DNA of 64,000 nucleotides, taken from assembly GCA_965262745.1 (NCBI GenBank), contig OZ253558.1, positions 3,162,001 through 3,226,000 on the forward strand. Reading direction: 5' to 3'. This document shows, in pieces, positions 1 to 7,475 of this stretch; within the stretch, counting starts at the first letter, position 1; every line of letters starts with the position of its first letter. The notes under the pieces were generated by a model. The model was not told the DNA's origin. It made no database searches and was given only the letters and a program-made list of their open reading frames with translations. The stretch comes from JAJECS01 sp965262745. GTDB taxonomy: Bacteria > Chloroflexota > UBA11872. A program made the translations under genes and the position numbers.

Positions 1-1
1 G

Positions 2-148
2 GCGCCGAACGTGATCCTCTTGCCCCACATCGGCGGTGCGACGGATGTCACCGTCACGCGACATTCCGAGATGATCGTGGATGACTATCTGCGCTTCTTG
101 GCCGGTGAGCGGCCTATGAATCTCGTCCTCCCAGACGGGAATCAATGA
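2..148 (+). CDS. 2-hydroxyacid dehydrogenase, C-terminal fragment (5' end outside window)
   Basis: The reading frame is open from the window edge and stops at TGA 146-148. The visible 48 residues start APNVILLPHIGGAT, which carries the catalytic-His loop (LLPHIGGAT) of D-isomer-specific 2-hydroxyacid dehydrogenases (NAD-dependent), followed by the usual final helix (DDYLRFLAGERP). The stop overlaps the start of the following FGGY kinase in an ATGA junction, so the two are translationally coupled in one operon. The Rossmann core and the rest of the active site lie upstream of the window, so substrate cannot be judged. Family call is fairly secure; a phosphoglycerate- or glyoxylate-type member are both possible. 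Confidence 0.75.
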   Translation, partial: APNVILLPHIGGATDVTVTRHSEMIVDDYLRFLAGERPMNLVLPDGNQ

Positions 149-1608
149 CGCCTGAGGCTGTCTATCTCGGCGTCGACGTCGGCTCGTCCGGGACGCGGGC
201 GGTGGCGCTGGGACCGGCGGGGGAGGTTCGGGCCGCCGCTAGGCGGGCTCGGCCGCGCAGGCCCATGGCCATCACCGACGTGGAGCGCACCCTCGACGTA
301 GAGCGGATCTGGTCCGAGGTCGCGTCGTGCGTGACGGAAGTGGCCGGGCAATGCGGCGAGGTCCGCTCGCTCGGCGTTTGCGCCATGCGCCAGACCCTGG
401 TCGTGCTTGCCGACGACGATGTGGTGCTGTTCGCCTCGGGCAACGATGACCTGCGAGCTTCGCTGCATGGCGCCGCCGTTGACGCTTCCCATGGCGAAAC
501 GCTCATGCGGCGGGCGGGCCGCGCCCCGGCCATGATCTTCTGGCCGGGCAAGCTGGCGTGGCTTGAGGCCGAGGCGCCCGAGGTCACGGCGCGCGCCAGA
601 GCTCTCGCGACCCTCGAGGGCTGGATTGTGCGGCGGTTGACCGGCACCGATGCGATCGGGTCGGTAAGCGCCGCCGAAACCGGCGCCCGCTCGGTTTCGG
701 CGCGATGCTGGCTGGAGTCCGTGCTTCCCACCTGGGCCCGTCCGTTGCTGCCACCGGTAGCGGATGGCGTGGGCGCGGCCCGGCTATCGGCGCAGCGCGC
801 CCAGGAGCTCGGCCTCCCGGAGGGTCTGCCCGTCGCCGTGGGCGTGCCCGACACCCACGCGGCTGAGTTGGGCTCGCGGCAGGCGAGCCACCCAGACGGC
901 GACTGCGTGACCGCCGGCTGGAGCCTCACGATCTTGCGGCCGCAGCCGGCATGGGACGCTAACGCCGTGACCTGGCGCGGCCTGCGCATCGGCGGCGGCT
1001 ACCTGGCCGAGAGCAACGCGGGTGACGTGGCCAGCGGCTACGCCTGGCTCGATCAGGACCGCGAGGGCGAGCTCACCAACCTGGCGCGTCCGACGGACTC
1101 CGCGGCGGAGCAGGGAATCTTCGCGGCAACCGGCGCTCGCGTCATGGATGTAGCGTCCGCGGGCCTCGGCGCCGCCGGCCTTGTGTCGCCCATACCCTTC
1201 GCCGAAGAGTTGCCGTCGCGCGCGCTGCTGGCCACCGCGGTGTTGGAGGACATTGCCTTTGCCGTGCGGGGAAACCGTGAGCGCCTGCCGCCATCGATCG
1301 CGGATGACGCGCCGGTCCGACTGACGGGCGGGTTCGCCGCCGCTCCCGCCGCGGGGCCTATCCTGGCGAACGTGCTCGGTGCGCCGGTGGCGGCGTACGC
1401 CGGTTCCCCGGTCACGGCCATTGGCGCGGCGATCTGGGGAGCGGCGGCATCCGGGGACTTCACAGTCGACGAGGTCGTGGCGCGGTTGGCGCCCACAGCG
1501 CAGCTATATGCGCCAGACCCCGCGCGCCGGCACGCTTACGATGCACACTACGCGTGTTGGTCGGACCTGCGAAGCCGGTTGGAGGCCTTTGTGCAAGAGA
1601 CGCTATGA
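145..1608 (+). CDS. FGGY-family carbohydrate kinase
   Basis: 487 residues, the normal length for FGGY sugar kinases, which phosphorylate a sugar or polyol with ATP in the cytoplasm. The N-terminal phosphate loop is seen as GVDVGSSGTRAV (residues 9-20). GVPDTHAAELGS (233-244) contains Asp236 at the place of the usual catalytic base, and the C-terminal half has the glycine-rich nucleotide segment LTGGFAAAPAAGPI and GAAIWGAAASG. It begins by ATGA overlap with the upstream dehydrogenase and ends by ATGA overlap with a class II aldolase, so kinase and aldolase probably act in sequence: phosphorylation of a ketose, then aldol cleavage (L-fuculose- or L-rhamnulose-like logic). The actual sugar cannot be read from sequence. 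Confidence 0.88.
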   Translation: MTPEAVYLGVDVGSSGTRAVALGPAGEVRAAARRARPRRPMAITDVERTLDVERIWSEVASCVTEVAGQCGEVRSLGVCAMRQTLVVLADDDVVLFASGNDDLRASLHGAAVDASHGETLMRRAGRAPAMIFWPGKLAWLEAEAPEVTARARALATLEGWIVRRLTGTDAIGSVSAAETGARSVSARCWLESVLPTWARPLLPPVADGVGAARLSAQRAQELGLPEGLPVAVGVPDTHAAELGSRQASHPDGDCVTAGWSLTILRPQPAWDANAVTWRGLRIGGGYLAESNAGDVASGYAWLDQDREGELTNLARPTDSAAEQGIFAATGARVMDVASAGLGAAGLVSPIPFAEELPSRALLATAVLEDIAFAVRGNRERLPPSIADDAPVRLTGGFAAAPAAGPILANVLGAPVAAYAGSPVTAIGAAIWGAAASGDFTVDEVVARLAPTAQLYAPDPARRHAYDAHYACWSDLRSRLEAFVQETL

Positions 1609-2267
1609 GCGCCGTGGAAGCGCGAGCCGCGGTGCTCGAGACCGCGCAAGCCATGCACCGCGAAGGATTGGTCGTGGGCACGGCGGGCAACGTCAGCGTC
1701 CGCGCCGATGGTGTCGAGGCCATGCACATCACGCCCAGCCGCATGTCCTCTGACGCGACGACGCTCGACGACATCGTGACGGTGACCTTCGACGGCGATC
1801 CCATCGAGGGGGAACGTATCCCCTCCGTCGAGTGCCTCATGCACGGGGCGGTCTATCGCGCGCGTGCGGACGTGCGGGCGGTGGTCCACGCCCACCCGGT
1901 GTTCGCCAGCGTGCTGGCCGTGCGACATGAGGAAATCCCACCCATCCTCGACGAGCAGGTCGTGTACGTCGGCGGGCAGGTTGCGGTCAGCAAATATGCC
2001 CCGTCGTCGACCGAAGAGCTCGCGGAGGCGGCGGTGGATGCGCTGGGGCCGCGGATGGCCGTGCTGCTGGCCAACCACGGGACCCTCGCTGTCGGTTCCG
2101 ATCCCGCCGATGCGCTCGAGATCACGCGGCTGGTCGAGCGCCTGGCCCGGATTTGGTACTTTGCCGCGGCCCGACCGGGGAGTCGGCTGCTGCCCGAGGA
2201 CGTGACGGCGGCTGAACGCGATATCTTTCACATGCAACGACAGGTTGAGCTTGACCGATGGCGCTGA
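1605..2267 (+). CDS. class II aldolase/adducin-family protein (sugar-phosphate aldolase or epimerase)
   Basis: 220 residues from ATG 1605, chosen because it overlaps the kinase stop (ATGA) and matches family length; an upstream in-frame start would add 17 residues lying inside the kinase. The zinc-dependent fold is shown by GTAGNVS (25-31, phosphate binding), PSVECLMH with Glu76 at the catalytic position, HAHP (His95, His97) and NHG (His158), the three metal ligands. FucA-type aldolases split fuculose-1-phosphate to dihydroxyacetone phosphate and lactaldehyde; AraD-type members epimerise ribulose-5-phosphate. The kinase neighbour fits either. The 3' end overlaps the next small gene by 10 bp. 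Confidence 0.87.
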   Translation: MSAVEARAAVLETAQAMHREGLVVGTAGNVSVRADGVEAMHITPSRMSSDATTLDDIVTVTFDGDPIEGERIPSVECLMHGAVYRARADVRAVVHAHPVFASVLAVRHEEIPPILDEQVVYVGGQVAVSKYAPSSTEELAEAAVDALGPRMAVLLANHGTLAVGSDPADALEITRLVERLARIWYFAAARPGSRLLPEDVTAAERDIFHMQRQVELDRWR

Positions 2268-2626
2268 AGGTACCGGGGTTCCTCCTGCGGCGGCTCTACG
2301 TGAAGGGCAGCTTGCGGGCCACGAGCGATGGGTTCGTGCTCGACTTCATGAACACCCTCGGTTCGGGATACGCCCGGCGCCTGCTGCCAGTCGCGGTCAA
2401 CGGCGTCGAGGTGGACCTCTCGGACTGCTACTTCGTGGTTGATGGCGTCGAGCACGCCTTCGCCGACGTAACGCCGGAAACGCCGTTTAGCCTGGCGCTC
2501 AACCGAACGTCGACCCTGGGCGTGCGCGGCGTCACCCTGCCCGACGGCGCCGTGACGCTGCGTCTGGGCTTCGAGGTGCAGGGGCTTGGGGACCTGTCCT
2601 TCGAGATCACCGACGAGGCCGGGTAG
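2258..2626 (+). CDS. small all-beta protein, possibly C-glycoside deglycosidase beta-subunit-like
   Basis: 122 residues overlapping the end of the aldolase gene by 10 bp, hence co-translated. No signal peptide or membrane segment. The sequence alternates hydrophobic residues as expected for a beta sandwich (SDGFVLDFMNTLGSG; VTLRLGFEVQGLGDLSFE). The pattern of a short protein that opens with a repetitive strand pair, names a polar loop around a VNGVEVDLSD strand and ends in a long acidic strand recalls the DUF6379 / C-glycoside deglycosidase beta-subunit family, which sits beside TIM-barrel and oxidoreductase partners in sugar clusters. That resemblance is from memory of the family and is tentative; otherwise this is a conserved hypothetical of a sugar operon. 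Confidence 0.6.
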   Translation: MALKVPGFLLRRLYVKGSLRATSDGFVLDFMNTLGSGYARRLLPVAVNGVEVDLSDCYFVVDGVEHAFADVTPETPFSLALNRTSTLGVRGVTLPDGAVTLRLGFEVQGLGDLSFEITDEAG

Positions 2627-2667
2627 TTCTTAGCTCGTTTCCGTGAACGGTGCGCGCGCGGGCTAGC

Positions 2668-3654
2668 ATGCGCTGCTTCGTCACCGGCGCCACCGGCCAA
2701 ATTGGAAGCGCGCTCATCCGTGAGCTCGCGGCCGACGGCCACGATGTCGCGGCGCTGGTGCTTCCCGGCGACCCGTGGGCGGCGCCGGCGTTCGACGGCC
2801 TTGCCGTGCGCCAATCACCCGGCGACATGCGGGACGCCGCGTCGTTTCCCGACGAGACCTTCGACTGGGTATTTCACCTGGCGGCCAACCAGTCATTTCG
2901 CCGGCGCGACTATCGGCTCCAATGGGCGGTCAATGTCGACGGCGTGGCGAATCTGCTCGACTGGTTGGCGGCGCACCGGCCCGCACGATTCGTCCACGTC
3001 AGTTCGCTCACCACGGTTGGGCTCGCGGAACGCCCGGATACGCCGATGGACGAGACCGCGCCGTTTGATTCGGGCCAACGCGGGCTGATGTATGCCGTGT
3101 CCAAGCAAGCCGGAGAACGGCTGGTGCTCGACGCGGCGTCCCGGGGGCTCCCCGCCGTGGTGGCCAACCCGGGCACCGTGCTCGGTCCCTGGGATCGCGG
3201 AGGCCACGCCTGGCGCATGCTGCGGCCGCTCCTGCGCGGCTGGGTGCGTGCCGTGCCGCCCGGCGGCAACAATCTGGTCGACACGAGGGACGCGGCGCGT
3301 GGCCTGGTGGCCATGGCGACCGGCGCGCGGCTCGGTGAGCGTTATCTGCTCACCGGCCACAACCTCACCTATCGACAGCTCGCCGCGCAGGCAGGGCGCA
3401 TCGCCGGCAACGCCGGGCCCATCGTGACCTTGCCGCGGTGGGCGCTAGCAGGGCTGGGAAGCTTGGTGGAGCCGCTCGCCGACTTCGTCGGCCGCGCACC
3501 GCCGTTTGCCCGAGATGAAGCCACCACGGGGGCGCACTACCTCTACTTCGACGCGGCTAAGGCCCGGCGGGAGCTTGGATTTCAGCTGCGACCGTTGGAC
3601 GCGACGCTGCGCGACACACTGGCGTGGTACCGCGCGGCCGGGTTGTTCAACTGA
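2668..3654 (+). CDS. NAD(P)-dependent epimerase/dehydratase (extended SDR)
   Basis: 328 residues from ATG 2668; a GTG at 2650 would add six residues, but the Rossmann strand starts right at MRCFVTGATG. TGATGQIG (residues 6-13) is the extended-SDR nucleotide loop, Ser112/113 and Tyr142-x3-Lys146 (YAVSK) form the catalytic set, and FVHVSS is the strand before the active site. Members epimerise, dehydrate or reduce nucleotide sugars or related carbonyls. It follows the aldolase/beta-protein pair after 41 bp and is likely the last gene of that operon, since a palindromic repeat and a convergent cupin gene follow. Substrate unknown. Confidence 0.85.
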   Translation: MRCFVTGATGQIGSALIRELAADGHDVAALVLPGDPWAAPAFDGLAVRQSPGDMRDAASFPDETFDWVFHLAANQSFRRRDYRLQWAVNVDGVANLLDWLAAHRPARFVHVSSLTTVGLAERPDTPMDETAPFDSGQRGLMYAVSKQAGERLVLDAASRGLPAVVANPGTVLGPWDRGGHAWRMLRPLLRGWVRAVPPGGNNLVDTRDAARGLVAMATGARLGERYLLTGHNLTYRQLAAQAGRIAGNAGPIVTLPRWALAGLGSLVEPLADFVGRAPPFARDEATTGAHYLYFDAAKARRELGFQLRPLDATLRDTLAWYRAAGLFN

Positions 3655-3674
3655 GCCCACAAGGCCCGTCCCCA

Positions 3675-3699
3675 GTAGGGGCGCCCCTTGTGGGCGCCC
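3675..3699. repeat. dispersed GTAGGGGCG/GGGCGCCC palindromic repeat, possible bidirectional terminator
   Basis: GTAGGGGCGCCCC followed by TTGT and GGGCGCCC: an imperfect inverted repeat with its arms in GGGGCGCC/GGGCGCCC. It lies in the 58 bp between two convergent genes, where a transcription stop would be expected. Similar units occur at 6487-6510, 6530-6554 and 47802-47826. Confidence 0.6.
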
Positions 3700-3712
3700 G
3701 CTCGACGCTTCC

Positions 3713-4099
3713 CTAGCCCGGGGGTTCGTCCAGAAAAACCGTCTGCCGCGCTTCACTGGAAAACGCTACCAGCAGCGTCGCGAGGCCGTCGCCGATATTG
3801 CGCGCGCTGTGCCGCACGCCCTGCGGAACGTGCAGCAGCGAGCCCGCTGACAACGTGACCGTGTGAGAGCCCAGCATGTGCTCGACCGTGCCCTCGGCGA
3901 CGAACACGAGCTCGTGGCAGTTGGGGTGATAGTGCACCGGATTCGAGGAGCCGGGCTCGAATTGGGCGCGCCCGAACGTCATCTGGCTTCCGGGCGTCAG
4001 GCTCGCGTCCGCCAACCACTCCAGCGCCACCCCCGGCACGTAGTCGCGCCGGCCCTGTCCAACCGTCACCACGCGCGGTTCGTCCGCATGACTCATCAA
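3713..4099 (-). CDS. cupin-domain protein
   Basis: 128 residues, a single conserved-barrel cupin. Motif 1 is visible as HYHPNCHELVFVAEG (two His, one Glu as metal ligands), and motif 2 in VPQGVRHSARNIG provides the last His. Small cupins of this form bind a divalent metal and act as isomerases, dioxygenases or ligand-sensing proteins. The start could be either of two adjacent ATG codons (4097-4099 or 4094-4096). It converges with the SDR gene and is preceded by a repeat-rich spacer carrying an IS5 insertion. No substrate is suggested by the sequence. Confidence 0.82.
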   Translation of the reverse strand: MMSHADEPRVVTVGQGRRDYVPGVALEWLADASLTPGSQMTFGRAQFEPGSSNPVHYHPNCHELVFVAEGTVEHMLGSHTVTLSAGSLLHVPQGVRHSARNIGDGLATLLVAFSSEARQTVFLDEPPG

Positions 4100-4196
4100 T
4101 TACGCCTCCCGCGTCCCGAAACGCTCACGCGCCGCGCCAGCCTACGCTACCCCACCCAGGCGGCCGTACCCTCCTCGTCACGCCGAGCCCATCTGT

Positions 4197-4246
4197 TGTC
4201 ACTCCGAGCCGTCCCCGTGTCACTCCGAGCGCAGCGAGGAGTCTAG
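4197..4246. repeat. dispersed TGTCACTCCGAGCGCAGCGAGGAGTCTAG repeat, interrupted by IS5
   Basis: A truncated unit (TGTCACTCCGAGC) is followed at 4218-4246 by a full unit ending GAGGAGTCTAG. The same sequence recurs at 16547-16616 and in a variant at 6605-6634. Here the unit is cut at CTAG by the IS5-family element; its right-hand continuation resumes at 5422. Confidence 0.75.
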
Positions 4247-5421
4247 GGATGGTCTGAATAAGTCTGGCGGCCGCGGCAGCGCCTATGCTCGTGGGCAACC
4301 GGCGCCGGGTGAGGACACGCGATGCAGCCGCAGCGATCATTCGCCGATGTGGAGTACGAGGGGCAGAAGCGCCAGACGCGACGGGCGCAGTTTCTGCAGC
4401 AGATGGACGGCTTGATTCCGTGGCGGCGGCTGGAAGCGCGCCTCCGCCCGGTGTACCCCGCCGGCGAGCGCGGGCGGCCGCCCTATCCCCTGGCCATGAT
4501 GCTGCGGATCCACTGTGTGCAGCTGTTCTACAACCTCAGCGACCCGGCGATGGAAGACGCGCTCTACGACAGCGTGGCGGTGCAGCGCTTCGTGGGCCTC
4601 GCGGCGCGGGACCCGCGGCCCGATGAGACGACGATCCTCAATTTTCGGCACCTGCTGGAGCAGCATGCCCTGGGCGCGGTGCTGCTGGCCGAGATCACCC
4701 GGCATCTGGCGACGCGGGGCGTGCGGCTGCGGGAAGGCACGATCGTGGACGCGACCATCCTCGAGGCCCCAGCGTCAACGAAGAACGACGCCCAGCAGCG
4801 CGATCCCGAGATGCATCAGGTGAAGAAGGGGAACCAGTGGTACTTCGGGATGAAGGCTCACATTGGGGTGGATGCCCAGACGGGCCTGGTGCATAGCGTG
4901 GCAACGACGGCGGCGAACGTGGCGGACGTGACGCAGGTGCCGCAGTTGCTCCACGGCGGCGAGACGCGGGTGTGGGGGGACGCGGGGTATCAGGGCGTGG
5001 CGCGGCGCCCGGAGCACCGGGGCCGGGCCATGGACTGGCAGATCGCCCTGCGGGCCGGGCGCCGACGGCAGCTGGCGCCGGGCAGTGCGGCCGCGCGCAT
5101 GGAGCGGCGCAAGGCGGCGATGCGGGCGAAGGTCGAGCATCCGTTCTTGTACGTGAAGCGCCACTTTGGCTACGCGACGGTGCGGTATCGGGGCCTGGCG
5201 AAGAACCGGAACCGGCTCTGCCTGTTGTTTGGGCTGGCGAATCTGTTGCTCGCGGAGCGCGCCGCGCCCGCGTAGGCGGGAGTCGTGCGCCCTTGATGGC
5301 GCCGAAGGCGACCTGAACCGCCGCTTGCGGGGCGGACCCGCCCCGATCACCGCCCCAAGCACTGATCCGCACCCGTCACAAGCCCCCGGGCGATCAGAGG
5401 CGCCGGTTGTTCAGAGCTTCC
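4247..5421 (+). mobile_element. intact IS5-family insertion sequence
   Basis: The element is 1,175 bp. Left end GGATGGTCTGAATAAG and the reverse complement of the right end, GGAAGCTCTGAACAAC, are imperfect terminal inverted repeats that resemble the ends of IS5. CTAG is present on both sides (4243-4246 and 5422-5425), the 4 bp target duplication expected for IS5. One full-length transposase lies inside. An uninterrupted version of the target is visible at about 16587-16640, where GAGGAGTCTAGAGC continues directly into a CACCGGCCGCGCGGG segment like the one at 5433-5447. Confidence 0.88.
4322..5275 (+). CDS. IS5-family transposase (DDE)
   Basis: 317 residues, full length. N-terminal DUF772-like region with DPAMEDALYDSVAVQRF and FRHLLEQH; catalytic triad in IVDATIL (first Asp), WGDAGYQG (second Asp) and KVEHPFLYVK (Glu). 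GMKAHIGVDAQTGLVHS is a hallmark of the IS5 group. It is enclosed by matching ends and a CTAG target duplication, so the element may still be mobile. Nothing else is encoded in the element. Confidence 0.93.
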   Translation: MQPQRSFADVEYEGQKRQTRRAQFLQQMDGLIPWRRLEARLRPVYPAGERGRPPYPLAMMLRIHCVQLFYNLSDPAMEDALYDSVAVQRFVGLAARDPRPDETTILNFRHLLEQHALGAVLLAEITRHLATRGVRLREGTIVDATILEAPASTKNDAQQRDPEMHQVKKGNQWYFGMKAHIGVDAQTGLVHSVATTAANVADVTQVPQLLHGGETRVWGDAGYQGVARRPEHRGRAMDWQIALRAGRRRQLAPGSAAARMERRKAAMRAKVEHPFLYVKRHFGYATVRYRGLAKNRNRLCLLFGLANLLLAERAAPA

Positions 5422-5588
5422 CTAGAGCCATTCGTCACCGGCCGTGCGGGTGGGTCCGTCGCTATCAGCGCCGGCCGGAAAAACGCCCAGACCCTCGCCG
5501 GCCGTGGGCGACCGTCACGGCGTGCCCCCAAAAGCCCCGCTGCTACCCTGACCGCCATTCGTCGACGAACCACTCCAAGGCGATTCCC

Positions 5589-6452
5589 ATGGCGGCAAAG
5601 GCACTCATGCAGGCACCCAAACTGCTCCAGCTGGCCGCGATTAACAGCTTCATGGGCCACCCCAGCCCGGAACGTGAATGGAGCTTTGAACGCAAGATCG
5701 AGGAAGTGGCCAAGGCCGGCTTCGACGGGTTCACGGGCCGCGCGCCGCCGATTACGCGCCGCATGGTGGACGACTCGGGCCTGCTGTTCTGGTGCACGGC
5801 CGATATCGAGACCGCGCGTGACGTCAAGCCGGCGCTCGGAGCGGCGCAAGACGCCGGCGCATCGCAGGTGAACGTGCAGATGGGCAACCACGACTCGCCC
5901 ACGCGGTCGGCGGTGGCGCTGGCCCGCCGCACGCTCGCCGCGGCGGACGCGATGGGTATCGAAGCGGCGATCGAGGTGCACCGCGACACCGCCACCGAGA
6001 CGCCCGAGAAGGCCTATGCCCTGGCGGACGGCTTCGCCAAGGCCGAAGGCCGCCTGCTGCCGATGGTTTGGGACCATTCCCACCCCGCCGTCATCAAGCA
6101 CCTGCCCCCGCCGTTCGCCGGACGTTTGCTGGACCGGCCCGAGCTGGTCCAAAACTCCAAGTGGTTTCACCTGCGCGCCTTCAACGGACATCACGCCCAG
6201 GTTCCGGTTATCGACGGCGACGGCAATCCGACGCCCGAGTTCCACGACTGGATCGAGTTCGTCGACGAGCTCATCAAGCTCTGGCTGGCGGCCGCGCCCG
6301 CCGGCGCCACGCTGTGGACCTGCCCCGAGATGATCGCCAGCGGCTACCGCCTCTCGGTCTTTACCGACAACTGGAGTCAGGCGAAGTTCATCAAGGACGC
6401 CGTCGACAAAGTCTGGCGCCGCCGCCTGCCCGACTGGTCGCCGTCGGCATAA
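5589..6452 (+). CDS. sugar phosphate isomerase/epimerase-like TIM-barrel protein
   Basis: 287 residues from ATG 5589 (MAAKALMQAPKLLQLAAIN); another ATG lies at 5607. The order EREWSFERKIEEVAKAGFDGF, EAAIEVHRDT, MVWDHSHPA and HLRAFNGHH follows the xylose-isomerase-like (AP endonuclease 2) barrel, with metal ligands likely in EVHRD, WDHSH and FNGHH. Such proteins isomerise or epimerise keto-sugars, or act as inosose-type dehydratases. It stands alone between the IS5 element and the repeats upstream of hsp20. Possible C-terminal differences from typical family members (CPEMIASGYRLSVF) give no further clue to substrate. Confidence 0.72.
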   Translation: MAAKALMQAPKLLQLAAINSFMGHPSPEREWSFERKIEEVAKAGFDGFTGRAPPITRRMVDDSGLLFWCTADIETARDVKPALGAAQDAGASQVNVQMGNHDSPTRSAVALARRTLAAADAMGIEAAIEVHRDTATETPEKAYALADGFAKAEGRLLPMVWDHSHPAVIKHLPPPFAGRLLDRPELVQNSKWFHLRAFNGHHAQVPVIDGDGNPTPEFHDWIEFVDELIKLWLAAAPAGATLWTCPEMIASGYRLSVFTDNWSQAKFIKDAVDKVWRRRLPDWSPSA

Positions 6453-6806
6453 CGGCCCTCCGCCGCCACTGAGCCTTCCATCCGCATAGGGGCGCCTCTC
6501 GTCGGCGCCCTTTCCTACATCGAATCGGTGTAGGGGCGTCCCTCGTGGGCGCCCATTCCCGCGGCCACCGCCAACGAGCCCACCCCGCCACACCAACCCA
6601 CGTCTGTCATTCCGTAGCGAAGCGAGGAATCTCAGGCGCAGGGGATCAATCGCGGCGCACGTCGAATCCTCGCGGGGTCCGAAATGACCGCCCGGTGGCC
6701 CAGGCTGCGTGCAGCCTGGGAATCGTCCCTCCAGTCGCGCTCGAATCGGACACACCCCGTTCTCAGCATCCAGATCCCAAATATCTGCTCTGCGTGAGTA
6801 AACTTA
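6453..6806. other. repeat-rich intergenic region
   Basis: No gene is supported in this stretch. It holds two GTAGGGGCG...GGGCGCCC palindromes (6487-6510 and 6530-6554) and one variant of the TGTCATTCCG(T)AGCG...GAGGAATCTCA repeat (6605-6634). The first palindrome, 35 bp past a stop codon, could act as a terminator for the isomerase gene. Confidence 0.6.
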
Positions 6807-6836
6807 CTTGATAGAGAGGCACTCAACTATTACGAT
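6807..6836 (+). promoter_or_regulatory. HAIR-like HspR operator overlapping a sigma70 promoter of hsp20
   Basis: CTTGATA-N7-ACTCAAC at 6807-6827 matches the HspR-associated inverted repeat CTTGAGT-N7-ACTCAAG in 11 of 14 arm positions with the exact 7 bp spacing. The same bases form a promoter: -35 TTGATA (6808-6813), 17 bp spacer, -10 TACGAT (6831-6836). A repressor bound here would cover the -35 box, as in HspR control. The start of transcription would be near 6843, about 50 nt before the hsp20 ATG. Confidence 0.6.
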
Positions 6837-6894
6837 AGGTCCAACGCATCGAGGCGTGAAACGGTCTCAAGGGACCACACGGAGGAGGAAGACG

Positions 6895-7326
6895 ATGGCC
6901 ACGATTCAGCGTTGGGACCCGTTCCGCGAGTTGCTCGGCATTCAGGATGCAATTGGCCGTCCGTGGCGCCGCTCGGCGCTGCCGACGCGGGCATCCTCAT
7001 GGGTGTTGCCCGTCGACGTGCGCGAGGACGAGAACGCGTTCGAGATCAGCGCGTCCGTGCCTGGCGTCCCGAAGGACGACATCGACGTCGCCGTCGAGCA
7101 CGGCGTGCTCACCATCCAGGCAAAGACCGGAGACGCGGACGCCGCTGCGGGCGACGGCTACCTGCTGCGTGAGCGGCGCGCCGGCAGCTTCTACCGCGCG
7201 CTGCGCTTGTCGGACCGCGTGGACGCGGCGGCCGCAACGTCCCGCTATGCCGACGGCGTGCTCACGGTGACCGTGCCCAAGCTGGAGACCAGCAAGCCCA
7301 AGCGGATCGAAGTCACCGTCGCGTAA
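6895..7326 (+). CDS. hsp20: small heat shock protein, Hsp20/alpha-crystallin family
   Basis: 143 residues, typical length. The start ATG 6895 is chosen over upstream options because it follows GGAGGAGG (6881-6888) and gives the family N-terminus MATIQRWDPFRELLGIQDAI. The alpha-crystallin domain runs from about residue 37 (VLPVDVREDENAFEISASVPG) to GVLTVTVPKL near 128, and the C-terminal RIEV supplies the I-x-I/V tail that docks dimers into oligomers. It acts as an ATP-independent holdase in the cytoplasm. The upstream HAIR-like site suggests heat induction through HspR; no hspR or dnaK gene is in the window. Confidence 0.93.
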   Translation: MATIQRWDPFRELLGIQDAIGRPWRRSALPTRASSWVLPVDVREDENAFEISASVPGVPKDDIDVAVEHGVLTIQAKTGDADAAAGDGYLLRERRAGSFYRALRLSDRVDAAAATSRYADGVLTVTVPKLETSKPKRIEVTVA

Positions 7327-7475
7327 CCATGATGTGCCAGGCGGCGGCCCGGGCCTGCTCGGGTCGCCGCCGGCGCGTTCCCACCCCGCTCCGGCGGCGC
7401 GAATAGACGTGTTCGCGCCGCCCCGCTACTTTCTTGGCAGCCGCCGCTGACGCGAGGCGGCGAGGAGATGCTGCC

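Noticed and set aside
5166..5588. Long N-terminal extension of the TIM-barrel protein reaching into the IS5 transposase
   Set aside because: The extension lies in the transposon and a repeat-rich spacer, is Arg/Pro-rich and has no counterpart in the family; ATG 5589 gives the normal length.
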